Both the position numbers and the translations under genes were made by a program. From Chloroflexota bacterium (GTDB taxonomy: Bacteria > Chloroflexota > Dehalococcoidia > Lucifugimonadales > Lucifugimonadaceae), in the NCBI GenBank assembly GCA_016210435.1, contig JACQUF010000246.1, positions 1 through 7,732 on the forward strand: a DNA stretch of 7,732 nucleotides, read 5' to 3'. Below are positions 1 through 5,301 of this stretch, piece after piece; position 1 is the first letter of the stretch; each line of letters begins with the position of its first letter. The notes beneath the pieces were generated by a model that was not told the origin of the DNA, did not search any database, and saw only the letters and a program-made list of their open reading frames with translations.

Positions 1-67
1 CCACAAGTCGATCGTCACGAACATGCGCGCCAAAGCAAAGGAAGTCGGGGCGCCAGTCGTTGTCTAG
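1..67 (+). CDS. C-terminal end of an unidentified protein (5' truncated)
   Basis: An open frame enters from the left edge (codons begin at base 2) and closes on TAG at 65-67. It encodes about 21 residues ending in NMRAKAKEVGAPVVV. The Lys/Ala-rich helix followed by a GAPVVV strand looks like a normal soluble-protein C-terminus, but 21 residues are too few to name a family. It runs convergently toward the minus-strand cluster. It is called mainly because the frame is open to the window edge and no minus-strand gene competes here. What lies to the left would settle it. Confidence 0.4.
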   Translation, partial: HKSIVTNMRAKAKEVGAPVVV

Positions 68-294
68 CGGATCCGTGGAGCTTTTGTCGTCCCGAGGCCC
101 GTGTCATTGCTTCGAAACTGCGCGGAGTCGCGGTCCGAGCCAGCTTGTCCCTTCGAGAGCCTCAGGACGATATCTGCTCAGGACGCGGCCGGCATGAGTC
201 ATTCCGAACGCCCGGTTGACAGCCTGAATCCGCCTCAGGCGGATGAAGGAGCAGGGAAAATACCGCGCGTTCCTCCGAACCGGAGATCATGAGT
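68..294. other. Convergent intergenic region with repeat-like fragments
   Basis: No convincing gene is seen in this 227-base gap between the end of the plus-strand gene and the stop of the minus-strand small membrane protein. It contains a segment at 147-168 (GTCC at 147-150 and GGAC at 165-168 pair around a TTCGAGAGCCTCA core) that resembles the widespread CTTCGAG...CTCAGGAC type of dispersed intergenic repeat. A perfect short hairpin lies at 228-244. A 63-codon open frame spans 101-292 but shows no start signal or recognisable domain, so it is not called. Confidence 0.5.
228..244. terminator. Perfect hairpin between convergent genes, possible weak bidirectional terminator
   Basis: The arms ATCCGCC (228-234) and GGCGGAT (238-244) are exact reverse complements around a TCA loop, giving a 7-bp stem with a 3-nt loop. 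Its place between two convergent genes suits a terminator read from either side. No run of T follows it on either strand, so a standard intrinsic terminator is not supported. It could equally be a repeat fragment or a weak pause site. Confidence 0.3.
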
Positions 295-561
295 CTAAGG
301 CTCGACGCGGGCTTCGCCGGTGACCGTTTTCCAACGGGCGGACGACCTGACGACAAACGGGATCCGCTGCGACCGCGCGATCGCGCCGATAACGGGTGCG
401 GTAACGAGCCACAATGCGATCGTCGCGAGCAATGAAGTCGTGTAGCTGATCGGCTTTGTGCCGAGATCTCCCGAAAGTATGCCGGCGAAAATCATCAGCA
501 CCCACGCGCTGAAGAAGAATCCGATTCCGGCGGCAGGAATAGCGAATATTGCCTTGATCAC
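295..561 (-). CDS. Small two-helix membrane protein of unknown function
   Basis: This encodes an 88-residue protein starting at GTG (559-561); the minus strand upstream carries a GAGGGTGAAG stretch that could act as ribosome-binding site. Residues 4-29 (glycine- and phenylalanine-rich) and 39-63 form two strongly hydrophobic segments joined by a short polar loop. A basic, polar tail of about 25 residues containing Arg/Lys (ARSQR, RSSARWK) follows. This is a helical hairpin with a probably cytoplasmic tail under the positive-inside rule. I recognise no family. It is the last minus-strand gene, 98 bases after the M24 peptidase gene, and a repeat lies in between, so co-transcription is possible but unproven. 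The clean alternation of hydrophobic helices argues that it is real; a longer frame on the same strand (287-733) has no such character. Confidence 0.55.
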   Translation of the reverse strand: MIKAIFAIPAAGIGFFFSAWVLMIFAGILSGDLGTKPISYTTSLLATIALWLVTAPVIGAIARSQRIPFVVRSSARWKTVTGEARVEP

Positions 562-570
562 TCTGCTTCA

Positions 571-605
571 CCCTCACCTGATTCCTCTCCCATCGAGGGA
601 GAAGG
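571..605 (+). repeat. Reduced copy of the two-hairpin palindromic repeat, plus orientation
   Basis: CCCTCACC at 571-578 is followed by CCTCTCCC (584-591) and GGGAGAAGG (597-605), which pair imperfectly (a 6-bp core TCTCCC/GGGAGA plus a bulge). This is the same unit as the copies at 3718-3826, 5248-5301 and 6300-6342 but in the opposite orientation, and the variable second hairpin is missing. It lies between the M24 peptidase stop and the GTG of the small membrane protein. A second, poorer inverted repeat (GGCTT 604-608 with AAGCC 629-633) follows directly. Confidence 0.6.
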
Positions 606-659
606 CTTGGTTCCTCTCTGTCAAGGAGAAGCCGGCTCTGGCTGGACCTTGCGATGATT

Positions 660-1856
660 TCAGACATCCAGGAGGACGATCTCGGCCTGTTGCTCGGTGG
701 TGACGACCGGGCCCTGTTCGGATAGATAGACATCGATCTCTGATCGAACCCCGAATTCGGGCAGGTAAATCCCCGGCTCCACGGTCACGCCGATGCCCGG
801 GATCAACCGGCGTGCGTCGCGGGTCTCCCAGTCGTCGAGATTTACCGCGTTGCTGTGCACGGTCCGGCCGAGGCTGTGGCCAAGCCGGTGCACGAAGTAT
901 TTCCCGTAACCTCGCCGTTCGATGACCGTCCGTGCGGCACGGTCGACCTCCCAGCCTTCGAGCGCCAGGCCCGATCGCCAGCGGCCGTCCATCAGCTGGA
1001 CTGCCGCTTCGCGGGCATCCCGGACGGCTTCGAATACGAGACGCTGCTGCTCCGAAGGATTCGTCCCTACGAAACCCGTCCAGGTGATATCGGCATAAAT
1101 AGCATCGGGATCAGCCTTCTGGCGGGCCCAGAGGTCCACGAGAAGCCAGCTGCCGCGGCGGATAACCGAAGACATCTCGGGACCGGGCTCGTAATGAGGG
1201 TCGGATGAGTGAGGGCCAACGGACGCGATCGGGCCATCGCTGGCCTCGAGGCCCAGGCGGTCGTACCTGCCGCGGATGTATTCCGCAAGGTCGTGCTCGG
1301 TCAGCTTCCAGTTGATGTTCTCCTGAACGAAACGGAACGCCTCGTGCACGATCTTCACGAGCGTGATCGCCGCATACCGGTGAGTTTCGAGCTGACCGGC
1401 CGTCCAGCGTTCGGTCGCGTATTGCAGCACGTCTCCGGAACTGACGACGTCTGCGCCCAGGTTGCGAACCAGTTCGATCGACCCGGCATCTACGCGTCCG
1501 ACCCTCGGCATCAGCCCGAGTGGCGAATATTCCATCGCAATGCGCGCCCCCGCGCTCCAGAACGACTTGAGCTGGGACTCCATGTCGGCCCTGCTGGCGA
1601 ACGGGCGCACATCTGGCTTTTCGCCGGGCCACGAGGCCAACAGCTCGTCGAAACGGCCCGCGTCGACGCTGTGGGCAAGGATTACCGCAGGACCTGACTG
1701 AGGAATGAACATCCAGCACGGGCGCGTGACGTTGCGCGCGGTCCCGCCGAGGACTGCCCAGAAGATCGGGTTCGCATTGAAGTAGTCCCGGAGCAGCCAG
1801 CCATCGAGGTGGTTGTCCTTCAGGAATTCCTGGGCTGCGGTGATCGTTCGGTTCAC
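660..1856 (-). CDS. M24 family metallopeptidase (Xaa-Pro aminopeptidase/creatinase fold)
   Basis: This 398-residue protein should be a cytoplasmic dinuclear-metal hydrolase of the M24 'pita-bread' fold, cleaving a Xaa-Pro bond or a related amide. Residues 1-150 look like the creatinase-type N-terminal domain and about 155-395 the catalytic domain. All five expected metal ligands are visible: D241 (LLVDLW), D256 (YADITW), H327 (GHSLG), E360 (VEPGIY) and E373 (RSEIDV). H221 and H334 are candidate substrate-site histidines. The two Asp ligands are 15 residues apart, which looks wider than in classical PepP/PepQ, so this may be a distinct subfamily. The start is GTG at 1854-1856, supported by AAGGA ten bases upstream. 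The gene follows mocA by only 6 bases, so the two are probably translationally coupled. The real substrate cannot be read from sequence; it may have nothing to do with the molybdenum enzyme. Confidence 0.9.
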   Translation of the reverse strand: MNRTITAAQEFLKDNHLDGWLLRDYFNANPIFWAVLGGTARNVTRPCWMFIPQSGPAVILAHSVDAGRFDELLASWPGEKPDVRPFASRADMESQLKSFWSAGARIAMEYSPLGLMPRVGRVDAGSIELVRNLGADVVSSGDVLQYATERWTAGQLETHRYAAITLVKIVHEAFRFVQENINWKLTEHDLAEYIRGRYDRLGLEASDGPIASVGPHSSDPHYEPGPEMSSVIRRGSWLLVDLWARQKADPDAIYADITWTGFVGTNPSEQQRLVFEAVRDAREAAVQLMDGRWRSGLALEGWEVDRAARTVIERRGYGKYFVHRLGHSLGRTVHSNAVNLDDWETRDARRLIPGIGVTVEPGIYLPEFGVRSEIDVYLSEQGPVVTTEQQAEIVLLDV

Positions 1857-1862
1857 CGGCCG

Positions 1863-2471
1863 CTATTCCTTTCGCGGGTCGGGAAACGTCTTCAGCGCGG
1901 CCTCGTACGCTTCAGGAGTATTCAGATCGAGCCGGGCAATCGGCGAATCAACGTCGACCCAGTTGACCTGGTCCGCGTGTGACTTCACGACCGCTCTCAC
2001 ACCTTGCGACTCTTCGGATATCGAATCCAGTTCGACTCTCAGCGAGCCCTTGAACACCAGCGGGTGCCCGCCGTGGCCCGCAAAGCGGGGGCAACTGATC
2101 ACTGCCTTCTTTGAGATATGCGAGTCCAGGACCTCGCGGATCAGCCAGGCGGGACGCGGCTGGTCGACTGCCAGCAGCACGATGGCGAGAGCCGTCTTTG
2201 GCAGGGCGGCGAGCCCGGCCTTTATCGATGTGGACTTCCCCAGCTTGTAGTGGGGGTTGAGCACGCGGTAGAGGTGAGGTCCCTGGATCTTCGCCTGCAC
2301 CTCGTACGCCCGGTGGCCGGTGACAACATATACGTCCCTGACGCCACCCTTAAGGAGCGCCTCAGCCTGCCGTTCCACGAGCGTCGATCCGAACCACGGC
2401 AACAGCGGTTTCGGCGTACCCATACGGGTGGACTCGCCCGCTGCGAGAAGGATGCCGCAGATGCTGGACAT
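1863..2471 (-). CDS. mocA: MocA-type molybdenum cofactor cytidylyltransferase (MobA-like NTP transferase)
   Basis: This 202-residue protein belongs to the MobA-like nucleotidyltransferase fold. Members of the MocA branch transfer CMP from CTP onto Mo-molybdopterin, making the cytosine-dinucleotide cofactor used by many xanthine-oxidase-family enzymes. The N-terminal nucleotide-binding signature is intact (residues 8-24, LLAAGESTRMG then TPKPLL). The AVDQP motif at 101-105 supplies the metal-binding Asp103, GGHP is at 134-137, and a C-terminal LDLNTPEAYE (181-190) is typical of the family. The ATG at 2469-2471 is preceded by no strong Shine-Dalgarno site. It lies 24 bases after xdhC and overlaps no gene, so coupling to xdhC is likely. 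Specificity for CTP over GTP is inferred from neighbours (xdhC, coxM, coxS), not proven by residues. A general NTP transferase is the alternative. Confidence 0.85.
   Translation of the reverse strand: MSSICGILLAAGESTRMGTPKPLLPWFGSTLVERQAEALLKGGVRDVYVVTGHRAYEVQAKIQGPHLYRVLNPHYKLGKSTSIKAGLAALPKTALAIVLLAVDQPRPAWLIREVLDSHISKKAVISCPRFAGHGGHPLVFKGSLRVELDSISEESQGVRAVVKSHADQVNWVDVDSPIARLDLNTPEAYEAALKTFPDPRKE
1867..1871 (-). promoter_or_regulatory. Ribosome-binding site for the M24 peptidase gene
   Basis: AAGGA on the minus strand lies 10 bases before the GTG at 1856 and inside the last codons of mocA. It supports the GTG start and suggests that ribosomes finishing mocA re-initiate on the peptidase gene. 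Confidence 0.6.
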
Positions 2472-2495
2472 GAGGACGGCCCGCGGGACCGTCGA

Positions 2496-3632
2496 CTATC
2501 CAGCCGAGGCGGGTTGGCGCGCTTTGTCCTCGACCTTTCGCAGGTACTTGTCGTCCAGCTTCATCGGCGCCCCCGTGCCGCCAAGGCGGAACAACAACAT
2601 TTCGGCGACCAGGCTCACGGCGATTTCTTCGGGCGTACGCGCGCCGATGTCGAGGCCGCTGGGCGCCCGAATCTCGCGGATTCGCTCCGCAGGCACGCCG
2701 CGTTCGAGCAATGATTCGAAGATCAAGATCGTCTTGCGGCGACTGCCAAGGAGAGCGACGTAGCTGGCACGCGTGCGCGCGGCCACTTCGAGAGCCACGT
2801 CATCGAACCGGTGTCCCCTGGTTGCGATGACGATGAAAGTGTTCGGATTTACCGGCAGTGTGCTGAGAGCCGTGACGAAGTCCTGGGTAATTACGTGGTC
2901 GACATCCGGGAACCGCTGGCGGTTCGAGAACTCCGAGCGGTCATCGATCACGGTGACTTTGAATCCAACGAAGCTTGCGGCGGTCGCAAGCGCGCGCCCA
3001 ACGTGGCCGCCACCCGCGATTACAAGTCGCGGTGGCGTCGTGTATGCCTCGACGAAGAATTCCGCCCCTGACTCGGTAACGACGTGCTCGTACTTGCCCA
3101 TGGCCATGAGACTGCGAGCCCGCTTCTTTGCCTCGGCATCGAGCTCGGGATCGCCCAGGGTCCCGACCGTCTCGCCGTTTTCACGCACCAGGAGTTTTGA
3201 GCCGACGGTCATGTCGGAACCGCGCGGAGCAACTGTCAGCGAGGCAAGCGCTACCGGCCGGCCACCGTCGTAGGCCTCGACGATTTCACGGGCGAACTGC
3301 GCGTACTGTTCGTCCGCGTTGGGGACGGGATCGATCAGGAAATACATCGTGCCGCCGCAAACGAGGCCATCCTGGGCGGCTAGGTCTTCGTTAAGCACAT
3401 AGTCGCGAAGTTGGGCCGGGCCGCCCTCACGAAGGAGGGTCTTGGCGGCAAACCAGATGTCACCCTCGACGCAGCCGCCGCCAAGCGATCCAACGGCGCT
3501 TCCGTCCTCGCGGACGAGCAGTTTGGCCCCCGGCTTTTGCGGCGTGGAACCGGAGGTCCGGACGACGGACGCGATGACGATGGGTTTTCGCTGCTCTAGC
3601 TGTCTGGCTGCTTCCCGGAAGACCGGTTCCAT
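2496..3632 (-). CDS. xdhC: XdhC/CoxI family molybdenum-hydroxylase maturation factor
   Basis: This 378-residue protein is of the XdhC/CoxI family. Members bind molybdenum cofactor and help sulfurate and insert it into xanthine-dehydrogenase-family enzymes. Residues 17-58 carry the N-terminal XdhC domain signature, with ASVVRTSGSTPQ and the GGGCVEGD motif (Cys54). Residues 126-168 repeat the same pattern (LASLTVAPRGS, VGSKLLVRENG, VGTLGDPELDAE) but lack the GGGC core, so this is a degenerate second copy. From about 202 a Rossmann-type XdhC C-terminal domain begins with GGGHVG (207-212). It ends with the family hallmarks LLGSRRK (294-300) and PSGLDIGARTPEEIAVS (324-340). I chose the ATG at 3630-3632 because AGAGG lies 9 bases upstream and the family begins there. 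An in-frame GTG 39 codons earlier runs through non-conserved sequence. It sits between coxS and mocA. Confidence 0.92.
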   Translation of the reverse strand: MEPVFREAARQLEQRKPIVIASVVRTSGSTPQKPGAKLLVREDGSAVGSLGGGCVEGDIWFAAKTLLREGGPAQLRDYVLNEDLAAQDGLVCGGTMYFLIDPVPNADEQYAQFAREIVEAYDGGRPVALASLTVAPRGSDMTVGSKLLVRENGETVGTLGDPELDAEAKKRARSLMAMGKYEHVVTESGAEFFVEAYTTPPRLVIAGGGHVGRALATAASFVGFKVTVIDDRSEFSNRQRFPDVDHVITQDFVTALSTLPVNPNTFIVIATRGHRFDDVALEVAARTRASYVALLGSRRKTILIFESLLERGVPAERIREIRAPSGLDIGARTPEEIAVSLVAEMLLFRLGGTGAPMKLDDKYLRKVEDKARQPASAG

Positions 3633-3641
3633 GCGCGCGGA

Positions 3642-3646
3642 CCTCT
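3642..3646 (-). promoter_or_regulatory. Ribosome-binding site that fixes the xdhC start
   Basis: AGAGG on the minus strand, 9 bases before the ATG at 3632. It favours that start over the in-frame GTG at 3747-3749. Confidence 0.6.
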
Positions 3647-3666
3647 GCCTTGCATACACAGAAAAC

Positions 3667-3698
3667 GCGCCGATCGGCGCACTGTGGCCCCAAGGCCA
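3667..3698. promoter_or_regulatory. Two adjacent palindromes in the xdhC leader, possible operator
   Basis: A perfect 14-bp palindrome, GCGCCGATCGGCGC (3667-3680), begins 35 bases upstream of the xdhC ATG. Four bases further on lies a 5-bp hairpin, TGGCC (3685-3689) with GGCCA (3694-3698). The symmetric 14-mer has the form of a dimeric regulator site, but no regulator gene is in the window and no strong promoter hexamers could be assigned around it. It may also be chance symmetry in GC-rich DNA. Confidence 0.3.
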
Positions 3699-3717
3699 GA
3701 ATAGCACTTCCGCTGCT

Positions 3718-3775
3718 CCCTCCACTTGCGCAAGAGGGCCTGTCCGCACTCTGCGGACTGGGGCGTGGGTGAGGG
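3718..3775 (-). repeat. Two-hairpin palindromic repeat, tandem copy B
   Basis: Read on the plus strand, the order is: a hairpin with outer arms CCCTC (3718-3722) and GAGGG (3734-3738) around the palindrome CTTGCGCAAG (3725-3734); a perfect 7-bp hairpin GTCCGCA (3742-3748) / TGCGGAC (3752-3758); and the tail GGGTGAGGG (3767-3775). This is the same order as the neighbouring copy at 3782-3826, six bases away. The first hairpin is damaged compared with the other copies, while the second is the longer one. Confidence 0.65.
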
Positions 3776-3781
3776 TCTAAG

Positions 3782-3826
3782 CCCTCTCCCCCTGCGGGAG
3801 AGGGCCTACGCAAGTAGGGGTGAGGG
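3782..3826 (-). repeat. Two-hairpin palindromic repeat, tandem copy A
   Basis: The first hairpin has perfect 9-bp arms CCCTCTCCC (3782-3790) and GGGAGAGGG (3796-3804). The second is CCTAC (3805-3809) / GTAGG (3814-3818) around GCAA. The unit closes with GGGTGAGGG (3818-3826). The coxS stop codon lies 17 bases further on, so in the minus-strand transcript the unit follows directly after coxS. No T tract follows on the minus strand, so this is not a classical intrinsic terminator. It looks like a REP-type element. Confidence 0.75.
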
Positions 3827-3843
3827 GTTGCAGGTCAGGCGGA

Positions 3844-4308
3844 TCAGGAACCGGCGGCCCGCTGCACGGCTCGCACAATCTTGTCGTAACCCGTGCACCG
3901 GCACAGATTGCCGGCAAGGTTGAGCCGGATTTCTTCCTCGGTAGGATTCGGAATTCTGTGAAGCAGCGCGGTCGTCGAGACGATGAATCCGGGGGTACAG
4001 AACCCGCACTGCAGGGCGCCTTCCTGCACAAATGCCTCCTGAACGCGGCTCAGCTTTCCGTTGCGGGCGATCCCCTCTACGGTAAGGACTTCCTGGCCGC
4101 TGACCTCGGGCGCAAGCACCAGGCAGGAGTTGACGGTCTTGCCGTCGACCATGACAGTGCATGCGCCACAGTTGCCGTTGCTGCAGCCCTCCTTCGTGCC
4201 AGTAAGCATTAGTTCGTCGCGCAGAGTCCGAAGGAGCGTCCAGTACGGCTCGACCATGATTTCTTTCTGCTCAGCGTTTACGGAGAACCTGAGCGGCACT
4301 TTTGGCAT
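3844..4308 (-). CDS. coxS: 2Fe-2S subunit of a molybdenum hydroxylase (CoxS/XdhC-type small subunit)
   Basis: This 154-residue protein is the small iron-sulfur subunit of the xanthine dehydrogenase/CO dehydrogenase family. It carries electrons from the molybdenum site toward FAD. The N-terminal plant-ferredoxin-like domain holds its [2Fe-2S] ligands at C42, C47, C50 and C62 (GCSNGNCGAC and NSC). The C-terminal helical domain has the second cluster at C101, C104, C136 and C138 (QCGFCTPG and LCRCTGY). All eight cysteines are present, so both clusters should form. The length is normal for the family. The ATG at 4306-4308 follows a G-rich AGGGGG stretch in the 16-base gap after coxM, so the two genes surely share a transcript. 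There is no Tat or other signal peptide; the protein is cytoplasmic. The name coxS denotes subunit type only; the substrate is not known to be CO. Confidence 0.95.
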   Translation of the reverse strand: MPKVPLRFSVNAEQKEIMVEPYWTLLRTLRDELMLTGTKEGCSNGNCGACTVMVDGKTVNSCLVLAPEVSGQEVLTVEGIARNGKLSRVQEAFVQEGALQCGFCTPGFIVSTTALLHRIPNPTEEEIRLNLAGNLCRCTGYDKIVRAVQRAAGS

Positions 4309-4324
4309 CTGCGTCCCCCCTCAC

Positions 4325-5191
4325 TCAGGACAAGATTCGCTCGACGCACGTACGCAATGTTCGCCTGGTGAGAACCTGGACAAGTTCCTTCCGGTAGTCG
4401 GCAGATCCTCGCACATCTGTGATCGGGCGTGCCGCCTGCACAGCCGCCCCGGAGGCCGCATCGATCAGCGCATCATTGATCTCACGCCCCTCGAGCGCCA
4501 TCTCCGCCATCCTCGCGCGTACGGGCGTAGGCGCCACCGCGGCCAGCGCGATTCGCGCGCGCTTGACGATGCGGGTCGCCGGGTCCAATTCCAGGTACGA
4601 GCCGACCCCGGCCACAGCGATGTCCATCTCGTTCCGCGGGATGAACCGCAGATAAGCGCTGGCCGAATTCGGCGCCGGCGCAGGCAGGATCAACTCCAGA
4701 AGGATCTGGCCTTTCTCGAGGACGGTTTTTCCCGGTCCGACGAAGAAGCCGGCGAGCGGGACTTCTCGCTTGCCCTTTTTGGACGCGATCACTGCGATGG
4801 CGTCATGCACAAGCAAGGCTGGGACAATGTCAGCAGATGGCGCTGCGTTACAGACGTTGCCACCGATCGCGGCGCGGTTTTGTATCTGTATCGATCCGAT
4901 CAGTCCCGCAGATTCGAACAGGCCTTGATACTGCCTGGCGACTTGCGCGTGGTCACGCACGTCGGTGCAGCTGCGGGCTGCGCCGATATGAAGTCCTCGA
5001 TCGTCGGAGACCATCCGCTGAAGCTCGGGAACGAGCTTGAGGTCGACCACGACGTCTGCGCCGCGCCTGCCCGTTCGCAGCTGATCAATGAGATCGGTGC
5101 CGCCTGCGAGCGGCCTGGATTCTCCGGGCGCGGCGAGCGCGGACAAAGCCTCATCCAACGTGTTCGGCGCCGCGTACCTGAACGTCCCCAT
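4325..5191 (-). CDS. coxM: FAD-binding subunit of a molybdenum hydroxylase (CoxM type)
   Basis: This 288-residue protein is the medium, FAD-binding subunit of the xanthine dehydrogenase/CO dehydrogenase family, passing electrons from the 2Fe-2S clusters to the final acceptor. Two flavin-contact motifs are clear: PLAGGTDL at 27-34 and IGGNVCNAAPSAD at 109-121. A C-terminal helical domain (about 180-288) has the family's RIALAAVAPTPVRA and DYRKEL patterns. I place the start at the ATG 5189-5191 because the family begins MxxFxYxxPxTLDEAL and the length then matches the usual 285-290. A GTG at 5228-5230 would add 13 residues that lack family character, though an AGGG stretch precedes it. It lies 110 bases after the aldo/keto reductase gene, with a palindromic repeat between, and 16 bases before coxS. 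No molybdenum-binding large subunit adjoins it, which is unusual. Confidence 0.92.
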   Translation of the reverse strand: MGTFRYAAPNTLDEALSALAAPGESRPLAGGTDLIDQLRTGRRGADVVVDLKLVPELQRMVSDDRGLHIGAARSCTDVRDHAQVARQYQGLFESAGLIGSIQIQNRAAIGGNVCNAAPSADIVPALLVHDAIAVIASKKGKREVPLAGFFVGPGKTVLEKGQILLELILPAPAPNSASAYLRFIPRNEMDIAVAGVGSYLELDPATRIVKRARIALAAVAPTPVRARMAEMALEGREINDALIDAASGAAVQAARPITDVRGSADYRKELVQVLTRRTLRTCVERILS

Positions 5192-5247
5192 CTTTCTCGG
5201 TTCCGCTCCCTCCGACGAAATCCACCCCACGACCCTGCTCTCTGTTC

Positions 5248-5301
5248 CCTTCGCCCCATCCGGGGAGAAGGTGGTCCCGACAAGTCGGGACCGGATGAGG
5301 G
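5248..5301 (-). repeat. Two-hairpin palindromic repeat between the reductase gene and coxM
   Basis: The first hairpin has arms CCTTCGCCCC (5248-5257) and GGGGAGAAGG (5262-5271) with one mismatch. The second has perfect 9-bp arms GGTCCCGAC (5273-5281) and GTCGGGACC (5284-5292) separated by AA. The tail is GGATGAGGG (5293-5301), ending directly against the stop codon of the reductase gene (5302-5304). The architecture matches the copies at 3718-3826 and 6300-6342, although the sequence is the divergent CTTCTCCCC variant. No T run follows on the minus strand. Confidence 0.75.

Noticed and set aside
287..733. A 148-codon minus-strand frame overlapping the small membrane protein and the end of the M24 gene
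   Set aside because: It overlaps the M24 C-terminus in another frame, is Arg/Ser-rich without a domain, and conflicts with the clear two-helix protein at 295-561.
3633..3749. A 39-codon N-terminal extension of xdhC from GTG 3747-3749
   Set aside because: The extension overlaps repeat copy B and the leader palindromes and lacks family similarity; AGAGG is placed correctly for the ATG at 3632.
3782..3804. Intrinsic terminator after coxS
   Set aside because: The stem is strong but no T tract follows on the minus strand, and the same hairpin occurs within other gaps of the cluster, so it is better described as a repeat.
3718..3826. A possible CRISPR array, because of tandem palindromic repeats
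   Set aside because: There are only two units, with a 6-base gap and diverged sequence. There are no uniform spacers and no cas genes.
5192..5230. A 13-codon extension of coxM from GTG 5228-5230
   Set aside because: The family start pattern and normal length fit the ATG at 5191. The GTG does have an AGGG upstream, so it is not fully excluded.
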